Below, piece by piece: positions 52,985 through 64,000 of a stretch of DNA of 64,000 nucleotides. A model generated the notes under the pieces. It saw only the letters and a list, made by a program, of their open reading frames with translations, had not been told where the DNA came from and searched no databases. A program made the translations under genes and the position numbers. Numbering within the stretch: position 1 is the stretch's first letter; each line of letters opens with the position of its first letter. Location: NCBI RefSeq assembly GCF_029167365.1, contig NZ_JARFNM010000001.1, forward strand, positions 62,001-126,000. Reading direction: 5' to 3'. The DNA comes from Amygdalobacter nucleatus (GTDB lineage: Bacteria; Bacillota; Clostridia; Saccharofermentanales; Fastidiosipilaceae).

Positions 52985-55900
52985 CTAGTTTTCATCCGAC
53001 ATAACAGAGTTATTCATAGATTTCTTGTTAGCTTCGTTGACGCTGTCAACTGCTTGCTTCATAGACTCTGTCAACTCCATATGTTTTTTACGCTCAATTT
53101 CATTCTCTTCAGCCAAAGTCTTGTCTGTTTCCAAGCGTAAATGCTGATAACGATTCATTCTGTAAAGTTTCTTCCGCTCATCTGAATCGCTGTTTTCATC
53201 AGTATCTTCTTGATTAGGATCAGACAACATAGCCTTCTCTTGCTCCAATTGAAGCTCAGCAAAGCCGTTAGCCTGTCTAGCGTTAGCCTCAGTTGTAATC
53301 ACAGGAATGTTGTTGATAACTTTCTGCATATACAAGCTATCTAAAGCGTGGCTGACATTGCTGTCAGCTTCTTGCTTTTCTTCTGTTTCAGCTGGTTCAG
53401 TTTCAGCAGCTTGGCCTAACTTGAGTGCAGACTGTTTAGCAATCTCATCTAACTTAGTAGCTAAATCCTTGCCAGCCTCTTGATCAATTAAGGTGTTCAT
53501 ACCGCCGTTTGTCATCATTTCGCTATCTTCATCCACACCATGAATATCGATGTCCAGAGCCAGAGATTGTAATTCTTTGACCAAGACTTTGAAGGACTCT
53601 GGTGTACCAGCTTCTGTAATATTCTCGCCTTTGACGATGGATTGATATGCTTTTTCACGACCGTTAACGTCATCTGACTTAAAGGTCAAGATTTCACGCA
53701 AAGCGTAAGCAGCACCATAAGCTTGCAATGCCCAAACTTCCATCTCACCGAAACGCTGACCACCGAACTGAGCTTTACCACCCAATGGTTGCTTCGTAAC
53801 TAAGGAGTAAGGACCAGTTGAACGTGCGTGGATTTTATCATCGACCAAGTGAGCCAACTTCAAGTAATACATGATACCGACTGTAATACGGTTATCGAAC
53901 GGATTACCTGTACGACCATCATAAAGCACAGTCTTACCATCTGGATCAATACCAGCTTTAGCGAAGGCTTCTTGAATTTCTTTTTCGTTAGCGCAGTCGA
54001 ATGATGGCACAGCTACATGCCAGCCTAAGATACGAGCTGCATGACCTAAGTGAACTTCCAACAACTGACCGATATTCATACGAGAAGGCACGCCCAAAGG
54101 ATTCAATACAATATCCAATGTACGACCATCTTTCATAAATGGCATGTCCTCTTCTGGCAAGATACGGGAAACAACACCTTTGTTACCGTGACGACCAGCC
54201 ATCTTATCACCGACAGACAACTTACGTTTCTGAGCAATGTAAACACGCACCATCTTATTTACGCCGTGTTTCATTTCATCGTTGTTTTCACGTGTAAATA
54301 CTTTAGCATCAACGACGATACCAGACTCACCGTTTGGCACACGTACGGATGTATCACGAACTTCACGTACCTTTTCGCCGAAGATTGCGCGGTACAATCT
54401 CTCTTCAGCCGTTAATTCAGTTTCACCCTTTGGTGTAACTTTACCGACCAAAATATCACCTGTATTGACTTCAGCACCGATACGAATAATACCGTTTTCG
54501 TCAAGATCTTTGATCGCATCATCGCTGACGTTAGGAATTTCTCGGGTAATTTCTTCTGGTCCTAACTTCGTGTCACGAGCTTCACATTCAAATTCATCAA
54601 TGTGAATAGAGGTGTAAACATCGTCACGCACGATGCGTTCGTTAATCAAAACAGCATCCTCGTAGTTGTAACCTTCCCAAGTCATGAATCCGATCAATAC
54701 GTTCTTACCTAAAGCTAACTCACCTTGATCAGTAGCTGGACCATCGGCAATTGTGTCACCCTTTTCAATCTTGTCGCCATATTTAACGATTGGGCGTTGG
54801 TTGATACAGGTGTTCTGGTTAGAACGGCGATACTTAATCAACTTATAACGATCAATTTCGCCATCGTCTGTCTTGATGCAAATTTCATCGCCACTTACAA
54901 AATCAACATGGCCACCACGCTTAGCAATGATGCAAGCACCAGAGTCATGAGCGGCATGATATTCCATACCAGTACCGATGATTGGCGCATCAGTTGTAAT
55001 CAATGGCACAGCCTGTCTCTGCATGTTGGAACCCATCAAAGCACGGTTAGCATCATCGTTGGACAAGAATGGAATCAATGAAGTTGCAACAGATACAACC
55101 TGCTTTGGCGAAACATCCATCAAGTCTACGCGCTGAGGCTCAACTTCAATGAACTTATCAAGGTAACGGACAAGCACTTTCTTCTCTGTGAAACGGCCCT
55201 CGTCATCAATTGATTCGTTAGCCTGTGCTACGTAATAATAATCTTCCTCATCAGCTGTCATGTAACGAACTTCATTCGTAACAATACCTTTTTCTTTATC
55301 ATAGATACGATAAGGCGTTTCGATGAAGCCATACTTATTGACCTTAGCATAAGAAGCCAAAGAGTTGATCAAACCGATGTTTGGACCTTCAGGTGTTTCA
55401 ATCGGGCAAATACGACCATAGTGTGAGGAGTGAACGTCACGCACTTCAAAGTTAGCACGATCACGCGACAAGCCACCAGGTCCCAAAGCTGATAGACGAC
55501 GTTTGTGTGTCAATTCAGCCAAGAGGTTCGGTTGATCTAAGAATTGTGAAAGTTGGGAACTACCGAAGAACTCCTTAATAGCTGCAGAAATTGGACGAGC
55601 ATTGACTAATTGTTGTGGGCTTGCAGAATCAATATCTGGCAAAGAACCCATACGCTCACGGGCTACACGCTCCATACGTGAGAAACCGACACGCATTTGG
55701 TTCTGTAATAATTCACCAACTGAACGAACACGTCTGTTACCCAAATGGTCAATATCATCGATTGTGCCAACGCCAAATGGTAAGCCCATGAAATAGGAGA
55801 TAGAAGCTAAAATATCTTCCATGGTCAAATGTTTTGGCATCAAATCAGTCAGATTCTGCTTGATCAATTTGGCGAGAATTTCGGCCTTGCCGACATATTC

Positions 55901-57112
55901 ATCCTCAGCCATGTCTGCTGTTTCCTTAGCATATTTTTCAACAACATCTCGCAAAACTGGCAACAATACTTGCTCGTTGATCCCGCATTTCTCTAAGTCA
56001 ATTAAGTCTAAAACAGCTTGCTCAATGTAAAGTTGGCAATATGGTATTAGATCAACGCGTGCGTTGGAAACAACCCTAACAACATTCTCACCCTCTACGA
56101 TCGAATCACCAATTTTCTGAACTGGGTGAATGTTAACTTCGGTAACACCTAAGTTCTGGATCTGATTAGCTTTCTTAGTTGTGATTGTTTCATCAGCTGC
56201 AACGATAATTTCGCCATCAACACTTGTAATTGTTTCAGCAGCCTTGTGCCCAACCAAACGACCAGCCAAAGATAACTTCTTGTTGAGTTTGTAGATACCA
56301 ACTCTAGCCAAATCATAACGGCGAGCATCGAACAAAAGTTGATTAATTAATGTACTAGCACCCTCAGTACTGATAGGCTCACCTGGGCGCAATTTGCGGT
56401 ATAACTCTTGCAGACCTTCGTCTTGATTGTGGCAAGGATCTTTCTCTAAAGTAGCTTGAACACGTTCGTCATCGCCTAAAAGTTCAATCAAATCTTCGTT
56501 GCTGCCATAGCCTAAAGAACGCAACAAAACAGTCAATGGGAACTTACGAGCTCTATCCAAACGCACATAAATTACGTCATTGGCATCCATCTCATATTCC
56601 AACCAAGAACCACGGTTAGGGATAACTTGTGAAGAATAAAGTGTTTTGCCAGTCTTAGGGTCTTGACTCTCCAAGAAGTAAGCGCCTGGTGAACGCACCA
56701 ACTGTGAAATAATGACACGTTCAGCACCGTTGATGATAAACGTACCGTTATCTGTCATAATCGGGAAATCGCCGATATAAATCTGCTGTTCCTTAATTGT
56801 GTTGGAACGCTTGTTGACCAAACGGACCTTAATTCTTAATGGAGCAGCATAATTGGCATCACATTCCCTAGCCTGTTCTGTATCATGAACAGGTTTCTTA
56901 GGATCGAATTCTTTGCTTAAAAAATGTAGTTCAATGTCGCCTGAATGATCGATAATTGGTGAATAATCTTTAAAAACGTCATCAAGGCCTTCATCGATAA
57001 ACCACTTATAAGAATTTTTCTGAACTTCAAGAAGATCTGGTAAATCCAAAACTTCCTTCAGTCTCGAATAAGACATTCTCTCTGTCTTACCGAATTTTAC
57101 GGGATGTACCAT
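52985..57112 (-). CDS. rpoB: DNA-directed RNA polymerase subunit beta with an unusual C-terminal extension
   Basis: The 1375-residue subunit has all beta domains: [28 protein letters not shown], the rifampicin region ([38 protein letters not shown]), [28 protein letters not shown] and the C-terminal [19 protein letters not shown]. The conserved core ends near residue 1188 ([16 protein letters not shown]). About 187 more residues follow, acidic and rich in E/D/K/Q/N with no known domain; beta normally ends here. In the rifampicin region DQPNLL differs from the common DQNNPL. The ribosome site is AAAGGAT before ATG 57112. rpoC follows after 14 bp. Confidence 0.97.
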   Translation of the reverse strand: MVHPVKFGKTERMSYSRLKEVLDLPDLLEVQKNSYKWFIDEGLDDVFKDYSPIIDHSGDIELHFLSKEFDPKKPVHDTEQARECDANYAAPLRIKVRLVNKRSNTIKEQQIYIGDFPIMTDNGTFIINGAERVIISQLVRSPGAYFLESQDPKTGKTLYSSQVIPNRGSWLEYEMDANDVIYVRLDRARKFPLTVLLRSLGYGSNEDLIELLGDDERVQATLEKDPCHNQDEGLQELYRKLRPGEPISTEGASTLINQLLFDARRYDLARVGIYKLNKKLSLAGRLVGHKAAETITSVDGEIIVAADETITTKKANQIQNLGVTEVNIHPVQKIGDSIVEGENVVRVVSNARVDLIPYCQLYIEQAVLDLIDLEKCGINEQVLLPVLRDVVEKYAKETADMAEDEYVGKAEILAKLIKQNLTDLMPKHLTMEDILASISYFMGLPFGVGTIDDIDHLGNRRVRSVGELLQNQMRVGFSRMERVARERMGSLPDIDSASPQQLVNARPISAAIKEFFGSSQLSQFLDQPNLLAELTHKRRLSALGPGGLSRDRANFEVRDVHSSHYGRICPIETPEGPNIGLINSLASYAKVNKYGFIETPYRIYDKEKGIVTNEVRYMTADEEDYYYVAQANESIDDEGRFTEKKVLVRYLDKFIEVEPQRVDLMDVSPKQVVSVATSLIPFLSNDDANRALMGSNMQRQAVPLITTDAPIIGTGMEYHAAHDSGACIIAKRGGHVDFVSGDEICIKTDDGEIDRYKLIKYRRSNQNTCINQRPIVKYGDKIEKGDTIADGPATDQGELALGKNVLIGFMTWEGYNYEDAVLINERIVRDDVYTSIHIDEFECEARDTKLGPEEITREIPNVSDDAIKDLDENGIIRIGAEVNTGDILVGKVTPKGETELTAEERLYRAIFGEKVREVRDTSVRVPNGESGIVVDAKVFTRENNDEMKHGVNKMVRVYIAQKRKLSVGDKMAGRHGNKGVVSRILPEEDMPFMKDGRTLDIVLNPLGVPSRMNIGQLLEVHLGHAARILGWHVAVPSFDCANEKEIQEAFAKAGIDPDGKTVLYDGRTGNPFDNRITVGIMYYLKLAHLVDDKIHARSTGPYSLVTKQPLGGKAQFGGQRFGEMEVWALQAYGAAYALREILTFKSDDVNGREKAYQSIVKGENITEAGTPESFKVLVKELQSLALDIDIHGVDEDSEMMTNGGMNTLIDQEAGKDLATKLDEIAKQSALKLGQAAETEPAETEEKQEADSNVSHALDSLYMQKVINNIPVITTEANARQANGFAELQLEQEKAMLSDPNQEDTDENSDSDERKKLYRMNRYQHLRLETDKTLAEENEIERKKHMELTESMKQAVDSVNEANKKSMNNSVMSDEN

Positions 57113-57221
57113 AGTCCAATCCTTTCTTCAACTTAGCAAACTAGACAATTGCTCAATAATCAAAATATATATCAAGTAGTTTAACAAAATAAAGTTATAT
57201 ACCTTATAAATTTGTCAAGAT
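57113..57221 (-). promoter_or_regulatory. Leader and probable promoter of rpoBC
   Basis: On the minus strand TTGACA (57213-57218) follows the upstream terminator directly. TATAAC lies 14 bp further on, short of the ideal spacing; an alternative -10 among the TATATA repeats cannot be excluded. No coding frame is seen. Confidence 0.35.
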
Positions 57222-57257
57222 AAAAAAGTGCAAAATGGAATATTCTCCATTTTGCAC
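57222..57257 (-). terminator. Terminator after the SurA-like gene
   Basis: GTGCAAAATGGA and TCCATTTTGCAC form a perfect 12-bp stem with a 6-base loop. The minus strand continues with TTTTTTATC. It separates the foldase gene from the rpoB promoter. Confidence 0.92.
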
Positions 57258-57336
57258 AATTTTGAGTACTTTATTCTAGTAAATTTGTGAAAAGCACTAA
57301 TTGATTTTTAGTCTTATTTCACAAGTAACACTCTCA

Positions 57337-59127
57337 TTATTTAGTCGTTGTAGCTGTTACTTGGCTAGTTACAGGTCTTTTAGCTTGCTCAGATTGCTTA
57401 GCTGCTTGGCTAGCTTGTGGCTTGTTAGCTTCAGCTTTAGCAACTACTCGTTTCAAGAATGGTGCACGATCAACCAGCTTATTAGCGAAAGCGTGAACAA
57501 CTTTGTTCTCAGGCTTCTCTAACAAGGCTTGAAAATCTTTATCAATCTTAGCTTTTGATTCTTTGTATGAAACAGTTGATTGCCATGCAGCCTTTGGTAA
57601 GCGCTCCAAGAATGTAACACCATACAAGCCTAACCTGTCATCTTGGAAGATGTTAGTGTCGCCAGCCTTTCTTGACTCAGTTTCTAACCATTCGCCTAGC
57701 TCAGCAACAAATGGGCTTGTGCTTGGCACGAAGTCTACCATATCCATGAAGGAAGATTTATAGTCTTTAATCTCTGTCTTCTTCATAGCTTCCAAACTGT
57801 TGTTCTCAGCTAGATATGCTTGCAAAGCATCATTGGCAGCCTGCATAGCTTCTTTGGCTTGTGCATCAGTCAACTTGTCGCTAATCTTCTTAGCCGTCTT
57901 GTATTGTTGCTCGATTGTGCGCTTTTGAATCATACGTAAAGTTGCATGTATAGTAGCGCTCTCATCTCTTTGACGACCTAAATACAAGCCGAGATTAATT
58001 ATACTTGTATTATCTTTACTCTTTGTATAGACATCATTAGCCTTGCGTTTAGCATCACTTACGAATTTGGCAAAGTCAGCATTTGTGATCATGTCTTTCA
58101 AGCGCTTATAGCGATAAGGTGCAACTGGACGCATGCCATTTTCTGATTGATAAATGTTTTTGTATTTATCAACAAATGCGACGAATGAAGCTTGATCTTT
58201 GATTGCAGCCTTTGCTTCTTTCTCGATAGTCTTTACTTTTTCGTTAGCGGCCTTTTTAGCCTTTTCTAACTTTGCTCTGTATTCTTTTTGCAATTTAGCA
58301 GACTCTTCATTGATCTGTTTCAATTTCTCTTTGTCTGTTTCCTTGCCTCGTTCAGGCATCTTAGGCTGCTCAACTTTTTCAGGTTTCACAACTAAGCTGG
58401 CATAGAGGAAATCGTAAACGTCATATTCATCTTTCTTAGCTTGATATAACTTCTCTAATTCATCATCACTGTATTTAACAGACTTTGGGGCTTCTTTCTT
58501 GTACTTTTCAGCAATTGTCTGTTTGCGCAACAATTCACGGAACAAGTTCTCTGTTACACCCTTACCATAGTTAGTAGCCAAAGCTTCATTTAAGGTTGTC
58601 TTATTGGCAACTAATTTTTGCTTATAGTTGTCGATCATCTTATCAAGTTCAGCTTGTTCTTTCTCATCCAACTTGATACCGTTCTTCACAGCTTCTTCGT
58701 AAGCTAAAACAAATGACTGGACTTGCTTATCAGCAACTTCACTAATCATCTCACCCCATGTTTGCCCTTTTTTCTCAGAGAAAGCAGCTGGATCATTCAA
58801 ATTAATCTGCTGGCCCATACGTTGAGCGTAGCGATTAACTTGACTTGCGATTGTGTTATAGAAAAAGTTATACTCTGCAACTGTTACAGTATGTGAGCTG
58901 ACTTTAGCTGCCGGTAAGTATTTCTGGGCAAAACCAAAAGAAATACTGCTATATAGCAACACAACCACTAAGATGAGTGCTACAACTACTGTTGCAACAT
59001 AGTTCACACTCTTTTTGAGTTTGAGCGGTGCTTTTTGACCATCCTTATTTTCGCTAGCTAAGCGCTCTTCTCTCGCTTCTCTAGATAACTCCGTTTTTGA
59101 TTTCATCTCATTTTTGTCTTCTTGCAT
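57337..59127 (-). CDS. SurA/PrsA-like membrane-anchored foldase
   Basis: The 596-residue protein has a charged cytoplasmic N-terminus (about 40 residues), one membrane helix (about 43-65, YVATVVVALILVVVLLYSSISFG) and a large outer domain. The part after the helix (VSSHTVTVAEYNFFYNTIASQV, ...FVLAYEEAVKNGIKLDEKEQAELDKMI) matches the SurA_N/PrsA-type chaperone domain. A long K/E-rich helical part and a C-terminal region (about 460-560) that could be a degenerate prolyl-isomerase domain follow. No clear PpiC core motif was recognised. It probably helps fold secreted proteins at the membrane. The ATG at 59127 could be replaced by an ATG eight codons later. Confidence 0.7.
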   Translation of the reverse strand: MQEDKNEMKSKTELSREAREERLASENKDGQKAPLKLKKSVNYVATVVVALILVVVLLYSSISFGFAQKYLPAAKVSSHTVTVAEYNFFYNTIASQVNRYAQRMGQQINLNDPAAFSEKKGQTWGEMISEVADKQVQSFVLAYEEAVKNGIKLDEKEQAELDKMIDNYKQKLVANKTTLNEALATNYGKGVTENLFRELLRKQTIAEKYKKEAPKSVKYSDDELEKLYQAKKDEYDVYDFLYASLVVKPEKVEQPKMPERGKETDKEKLKQINEESAKLQKEYRAKLEKAKKAANEKVKTIEKEAKAAIKDQASFVAFVDKYKNIYQSENGMRPVAPYRYKRLKDMITNADFAKFVSDAKRKANDVYTKSKDNTSIINLGLYLGRQRDESATIHATLRMIQKRTIEQQYKTAKKISDKLTDAQAKEAMQAANDALQAYLAENNSLEAMKKTEIKDYKSSFMDMVDFVPSTSPFVAELGEWLETESRKAGDTNIFQDDRLGLYGVTFLERLPKAAWQSTVSYKESKAKIDKDFQALLEKPENKVVHAFANKLVDRAPFLKRVVAKAEANKPQASQAAKQSEQAKRPVTSQVTATTTK

Positions 59128-59291
59128 GTCTAACTCCTTGTATAGAAAACTTTTTTGATTATATGAGTTTCTCAGCTAAATAACAAGAATAGCTGCCTTT
59201 TTCCAGCGCTTTGCTATTGATTGTTCAAACTTGCTTTACTTTTTTTTCATCGCCCTTTTATAAGCTTCAGTATCGGCTATTTTACGGGCAA

Positions 59292-60905
59292 TTACTCATG
59301 TTCTTTTCTAATTTCACTGTAATTGGGATTAGCAAATTCTCTAACAAAAGATGCGTTTGTTGATTCTAATAAGTACTTATAAAGTTGAGCATAAAGTTTG
59401 CTCTGTACTTCTTCATTAGCATTTTCCTCAGACTCATCAGTATCTTCTAATTTGTTCTCAGCTTCTACCTTCTGCCAAGCCTTCGTTAAATCTTGCTCGC
59501 GATACCATTTGATGCCTAGCTGAATTTTGGCAATGCGGTTATCTTCCATCTCAATCACATGGAAAATGAAGCGGTCATCCTCGACATAAGGCAATTCATC
59601 TGGCTCAGGTATTCTATCCAAGCGCTGCAAGACAAGCCCAGCAATTGTATCAAAATCGTTTTTGTCATCTTCACTGAATGCTAATTCAGCTGTACCTTTG
59701 CGGTATGTGCCATCTTTTTGCTCATTGATTATATTAATCTTTTCCTCAACTTCTTCCAAAGACAACATACCATTCACGATATATGAACCATCAGGCTGTA
59801 AGATGATATTGCTCTCATCATCATCATATTCATCCTCGATATTGCCGACAATTTCCTCTAATACATCCTCCAATGTCACCAAACCAGCTGTGCCACCATA
59901 TTCATCAATTACGATAGCCAAAGAAACGTGGTCACGCTGCATATCTTTCAACAAAGCGTCGACTGATTTTGACTCAGGCACACGATATGGTTCACGCATA
60001 ATTGCCCGAATATTAAAGTTAGCTCTATCGTTGCTGATCATGTATTGCACGATGTCTTTGATGCTGACAACGCCGATAATATCATCAATATCTTCTTCAT
60101 AAATTGGTACACGACTGTACTTCTCTTCAGACAAAATCTCAGTCAATTCTTCAAATGAAGCTGTGACAGGCAAGGCAACAATATTCGTACGATGCGTCAT
60201 AATCTCACTTGCTTCTGTATCATTCAATTCAAAGATATTGTCGATCATCTCCCCCTCTGTCTCGTGAATGTTACTTGAGGAACTCGAGATATCCACCAAC
60301 ATACGAATTTCTTCCTCAGTCACTTCTTCTTTCGGCTTTTCGACTGGAATTTTCAAGAGATGCAAAACGGAATTGGCCGTTAAATTAAGTAACTCAGCCA
60401 TCGGTCTTAACAGGAAATCAGCTATACGCAAAATATGAGCAAAGCGTCTGGCAAATTTATCAGGGTTATTCATTGCCATTCTTTTTGGCACCAATTCACC
60501 AAAGACTAAGGATAAATAAGAAATTAAGACAGTAATAACAATCAAGCAGATGTTATCTAACCATAGTGTCGTATGGTTTGGGTCCAAATAAGCTGCTAAG
60601 CGGCGGGCGAATTTGTCAGCACCGAAGGAAGCTGAGAGAAAACCAGCTAAAGTGATACAAACTTGAATCGTGGCTAAAAATTTGCCTTGATTATCTAAAA
60701 AATAAAGCAACTTGCGGGCAATAATATTGCCTTCTTCGGTCTCTTTGCGCAGCTTGGCGTCTTTCAAATTAATAATTGCCATTTCGGCTGCTGAGAAAAA
60801 GCCGTTAATAAAAACTAACAGCAAAATAATAAATATATCTAAGCCTACATGACTAGCATCTAAATGGTTTTGGACTAATAAACTAAATATCCAGGGATCA
60901 TCCAC
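59292..60905 (-). CDS. CNNM/CorC-HlyC family membrane protein
   Basis: The 537-residue protein has the DUF21/CNNM membrane domain (about four helices, GFFSAAEMAIINLKDAKLRKE near the start), two CBS domains (MTHRTNIVALPVTASFEELTEIL and MREPYRVPESKSVDALLKDM), and the CorC_HlyC C-terminal domain (VIDEYGGTAGLVTLEDVLEEIVGNIEDEYD). Such proteins are linked to Mg2+/Co2+ efflux or homeostasis. The tail of about 90 residues is acidic. The start is GTG with AAGGAGG upstream. Confidence 0.93.
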   Translation of the reverse strand: MDDPWIFSLLVQNHLDASHVGLDIFIILLLVFINGFFSAAEMAIINLKDAKLRKETEEGNIIARKLLYFLDNQGKFLATIQVCITLAGFLSASFGADKFARRLAAYLDPNHTTLWLDNICLIVITVLISYLSLVFGELVPKRMAMNNPDKFARRFAHILRIADFLLRPMAELLNLTANSVLHLLKIPVEKPKEEVTEEEIRMLVDISSSSSNIHETEGEMIDNIFELNDTEASEIMTHRTNIVALPVTASFEELTEILSEEKYSRVPIYEEDIDDIIGVVSIKDIVQYMISNDRANFNIRAIMREPYRVPESKSVDALLKDMQRDHVSLAIVIDEYGGTAGLVTLEDVLEEIVGNIEDEYDDDESNIILQPDGSYIVNGMLSLEEVEEKINIINEQKDGTYRKGTAELAFSEDDKNDFDTIAGLVLQRLDRIPEPDELPYVEDDRFIFHVIEMEDNRIAKIQLGIKWYREQDLTKAWQKVEAENKLEDTDESEENANEEVQSKLYAQLYKYLLESTNASFVREFANPNYSEIRKEHE

Positions 60906-61027
60906 GTGATACCTTCCTCCTTGTATAAGCGTCTACTTATTTCATGCTGATATTATACAGATTTTTCGCTATTTTTGTGTAAATGGATGCAATTAAATAC
61001 ATAAGCTTGCAGAAATAAGCTAAGCTC

Positions 61028-62011
61028 CTAATCGTCAAGCTTAACGCCTATTTTGAGCAAAATCTGGTCCAACTCATCGTAATTGTTGAAAGCCAAAATC
61101 AATTTGCCTTTGCCTTTCTGCTCAGTTATTTTGACTTTTTGGCCAAAGAAATGCATCAGTCTATCTTCTAATCTAGCTTGCTCACGCCGAGCCATGAGTT
61201 CAAGCTCACTGACAGTCTGCTCTTGTTTTTCTTCTTCAGCTAGGGCCAATAATTCTTTGACCTTTTTCTCAACCTCACGCGCTGACCAATCATTCTCAAT
61301 CGTCAATTTGGCTAGCTTAAGGCAATTTTCTTCATCTTTCAAAGCTAAAAGTGGTTTGGCTTGACCAACAGTTAATGTCTTCTCACTCAACAATTTTTTA
61401 ACAGAAGCTGGTAACTTCAAAAGGCGCTGCATATTCGTGATAACTGGGCGACTTTTACCAGTCATAGCCGCAATTTCGGCCTGACTTAAACTAAATTCTG
61501 AATTTAGCTTGTCATAAGCTTCTGCTTCTTCAATTGGATTTAAATCTTCACGCTGCACATTTTCAACCAAAGCTTGCTTCAACAAGGTAGCTGTATCTAA
61601 CTCTTTCTGACACACCAAGACAGGCACTTCCGTTAAATTCGCCTGATGGCAAGCTCGCCAGCGTCTTTCACCGGCAATTATTTGGTAGATTTGCTTATCA
61701 CCGTGTTTGGTAATTGGCTGAACTAAAATTGGCTGTAACAAGCCATATTCTTTGATTGAAGCGGCCAAACTTTGCAATTTGTCCTCAGCAAAATAAGCAC
61801 GTGGCTGTTGTTTGTTCGGCACAATATCAGAAATTGCCACTGTCTGCAAAGACGTGTTCTCCACAGCCTTAAAATCAAGCTTTTCAACCTTATTTTCATC
61901 TGCCTTACTTAAAAGTAAGTCACTACTAATCAGGGCGCTTAAGCCACGGCCTAAACGACTGGCTGGTTTTGTTTTAGTTGAATTAACTTTATTGGACTTA
62001 CCTTTGCTCAT
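61028..62011 (-). CDS. parB: Chromosome-partitioning protein ParB/Spo0J
   Basis: The 327-residue protein has the ParB/Spo0J layout: basic N-terminus with RLGRGLSALIS (ParA-contact motif), the CTPase domain (IVPNKQQPRAYFAEDKLQSLAASIKEYGLLQPILVQP, QIIAGERRWRAC), the helix-turn-helix (QAEIAAMTGKSRPVITNMQRLLKL) and a C-terminal dimerisation part. It binds parS near the origin and loads SMC. It begins 5 bp after parA. No convincing parS was seen in the window. Confidence 0.96.
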   Translation of the reverse strand: MSKGKSNKVNSTKTKPASRLGRGLSALISSDLLLSKADENKVEKLDFKAVENTSLQTVAISDIVPNKQQPRAYFAEDKLQSLAASIKEYGLLQPILVQPITKHGDKQIYQIIAGERRWRACHQANLTEVPVLVCQKELDTATLLKQALVENVQREDLNPIEEAEAYDKLNSEFSLSQAEIAAMTGKSRPVITNMQRLLKLPASVKKLLSEKTLTVGQAKPLLALKDEENCLKLAKLTIENDWSAREVEKKVKELLALAEEEKQEQTVSELELMARREQARLEDRLMHFFGQKVKITEQKGKGKLILAFNNYDELDQILLKIGVKLDD

Positions 62012-62016
62012 TGATC

Positions 62017-62814
62017 TTACTCCTCAGCCTGACTACGCTTAATTACCTCTTTGGCCAACTTAGTATAAGCCAAGGAGCCCTTGGAAATCCAAGCATATTC
62101 AATAATTGCTTGCCCATAACTTGGCGCTTCACTCAAGCGAACATTGCGTGGAATAACAGTTTGAAAAATCTTATCGGGGAAGAAATTTTTCACTTCATCA
62201 TAAACTTGTTTACTAAGTTGTGTTCGACTATCATACATCGTCACTAAAACGCCAAATATATCAAGTTTTGGGTTAGAACTAGCCTTAACGAGTTCAATTG
62301 TTTTCAATAATTGTGAAACACCTTCCAAAGCGTAATACTCAGCTTGAATTGGAATTAAGACACTATTAGATGCTGTAAGGGCATCAATTGTCAACAAGCT
62401 CAAAGATGGCGGACAGTCAATGATGACAAAATCATACTTATAGGTTTTGTCATTTTCAGCCAAGTCTTTGACAATCTGCAAAGCCTTTTTTAGTCTTAAT
62501 TCTCTCTCATCAGCCGTAGCTAATTCTACCTCAGCCCCTGCCAAATCGATGCTCGAAGCTATAAGATCCAAATTTGGCCGATTCTGCTTGATAATAGCTG
62601 CCTCAATTGACTTTGCATCTAAAAGCACATCATAAATAGACTTATCAACAGCTTGTTTATCTACTCCCAAGCCGCTTGTCGTATTACCTTGTGCGTCCAA
62701 ATCAATCAAAAGTACTTTTTTCTTCTTAGCTGCCAAACAAGCTGCCAAATTAATACAGCTAGTTGTTTTGCCAACCCCACCTTTTTGATTAACAATTGCT
62801 ATTACTTTCATCAT
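62017..62814 (-). CDS. parA: Chromosome-partitioning ATPase ParA/Soj
   Basis: The 265-residue protein has the deviant Walker A (NQKGGVGKTTSCINLA), the LLIDLDAQGNTTSGLG loop and the IIDCPPSLSLLTIDAL Walker B. This is the Soj-type chromosomal ParA. The start is ATGATG after AGGTG, 15 bp from the gyrB stop, so gyrB, parA and parB probably form one transcript. Confidence 0.97.
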   Translation of the reverse strand: MMKVIAIVNQKGGVGKTTSCINLAACLAAKKKKVLLIDLDAQGNTTSGLGVDKQAVDKSIYDVLLDAKSIEAAIIKQNRPNLDLIASSIDLAGAEVELATADERELRLKKALQIVKDLAENDKTYKYDFVIIDCPPSLSLLTIDALTASNSVLIPIQAEYYALEGVSQLLKTIELVKASSNPKLDIFGVLVTMYDSRTQLSKQVYDEVKNFFPDKIFQTVIPRNVRLSEAPSYGQAIIEYAWISKGSLAYTKLAKEVIKRSQAEE

Positions 62815-62829
62815 TACACCTGTTACAAA

Positions 62830-64000
<1,171 letters not shown>

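Noticed and set aside
55602-56030. Plus-strand frames inside rpoB and rpoC
   Set aside because: They are shadows of highly conserved genes, without ribosome sites of their own.
52985-57112. Rifampicin-resistance mutation in RpoB
   Set aside because: The Ala at the Ser522 position and DQPNLL may be natural lineage variation. The main resistance positions (Asp516, His526 and Ser531 in E. coli numbering) are wild type.
61028-62814. A parS site near parA/parB
   Set aside because: I looked at the CACGTG cores noticed in the window (for example near 54290, 60903 and 63590). None extends to a good match with TGTTTCACGTGAAACA.

Overview
The window is about 64 kb of bacterial chromosome, AT-rich by eye. 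It comes from a Gram-positive-type member of the Bacillota, most likely class Clostridia. The evidence is a rpoB-rpoC pair next to an HPr/Crh-like protein, a YhaN/YhaO-type repair pair, LemA with DUF2207, an ECF-transporter S component, an EF-G paralogue, Soj/Spo0J-type ParA/ParB, AGGAGG-type ribosome binding sites and frequent TTG/GTG starts. I cannot name the species from sequence alone. Most genes lie on the minus strand. gyrB, parA and parB at the right edge suggest that end is near the replication origin.

Layout. Positions 1-5.7 kb hold a sugar-uptake and glycoside locus on the minus strand: a MATE exporter, a GH36 alpha-galactosidase-like enzyme, a LacI-type repressor and a solute-binding lipoprotein cut by the left edge. 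6.2-13.6 kb has a small membrane protein, a PPi-type phosphofructokinase, a second MATE exporter, and a YhaN-like ATPase with its YhaO/SbcD-like nuclease. 13.8-18.3 kb is a three-gene MacB-like ABC operon (ATPase, large anchored extracellular protein, permease). 18.6-25 kb is a plus-strand block: RNase Z, dGTPase, a degenerate polysaccharide-deacetylase-like membrane protein and an SDR enzyme.

25.0-33.8 kb is the accessory, decaying part. It has a frameshifted RelB-like antitoxin, a complete IS3-family element sitting in the loop of an older hairpin, a divergent MurE-like ligase, tRNA-Leu, a choloylglycine-hydrolase-like gene with three frameshifts, a 5'-truncated class B sortase, an intact LemA/DUF2207 pair and the remnant of an AAA_4/RecG-like regulator.

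33.9-42.6 kb is metabolic: a ketopantoate-reductase-like enzyme with a PTS_EIIC_2-type membrane protein, a coiled-coil surface protein with a possible sorting signal, an SDR with an amino-acid permease, a GT2 glycosyltransferase and a PepC-type peptidase. 42.9-64 kb is largely core: ECF S component, EF-G paralogue, phosphoesterase, UvrC, Crh-like protein, RpoC, RpoB with a long acidic tail, a SurA/PrsA-like foldase, a CorC/HlyC-family protein, ParB, ParA and GyrB cut by the right edge.

No rRNA, CRISPR array or prophage was seen, and I found no wholly new multi-gene system. The best leads are active-site changes in otherwise familiar proteins: the Gln15 HPr paralogue, the deacetylase-like protein without metal ligands, the altered GTPase motifs of the EF-G paralogue and the divergent MurE. 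Others are the matched low-complexity insertions in the YhaN/YhaO pair, the RpoB tail and the IS inserted into a hairpin loop.
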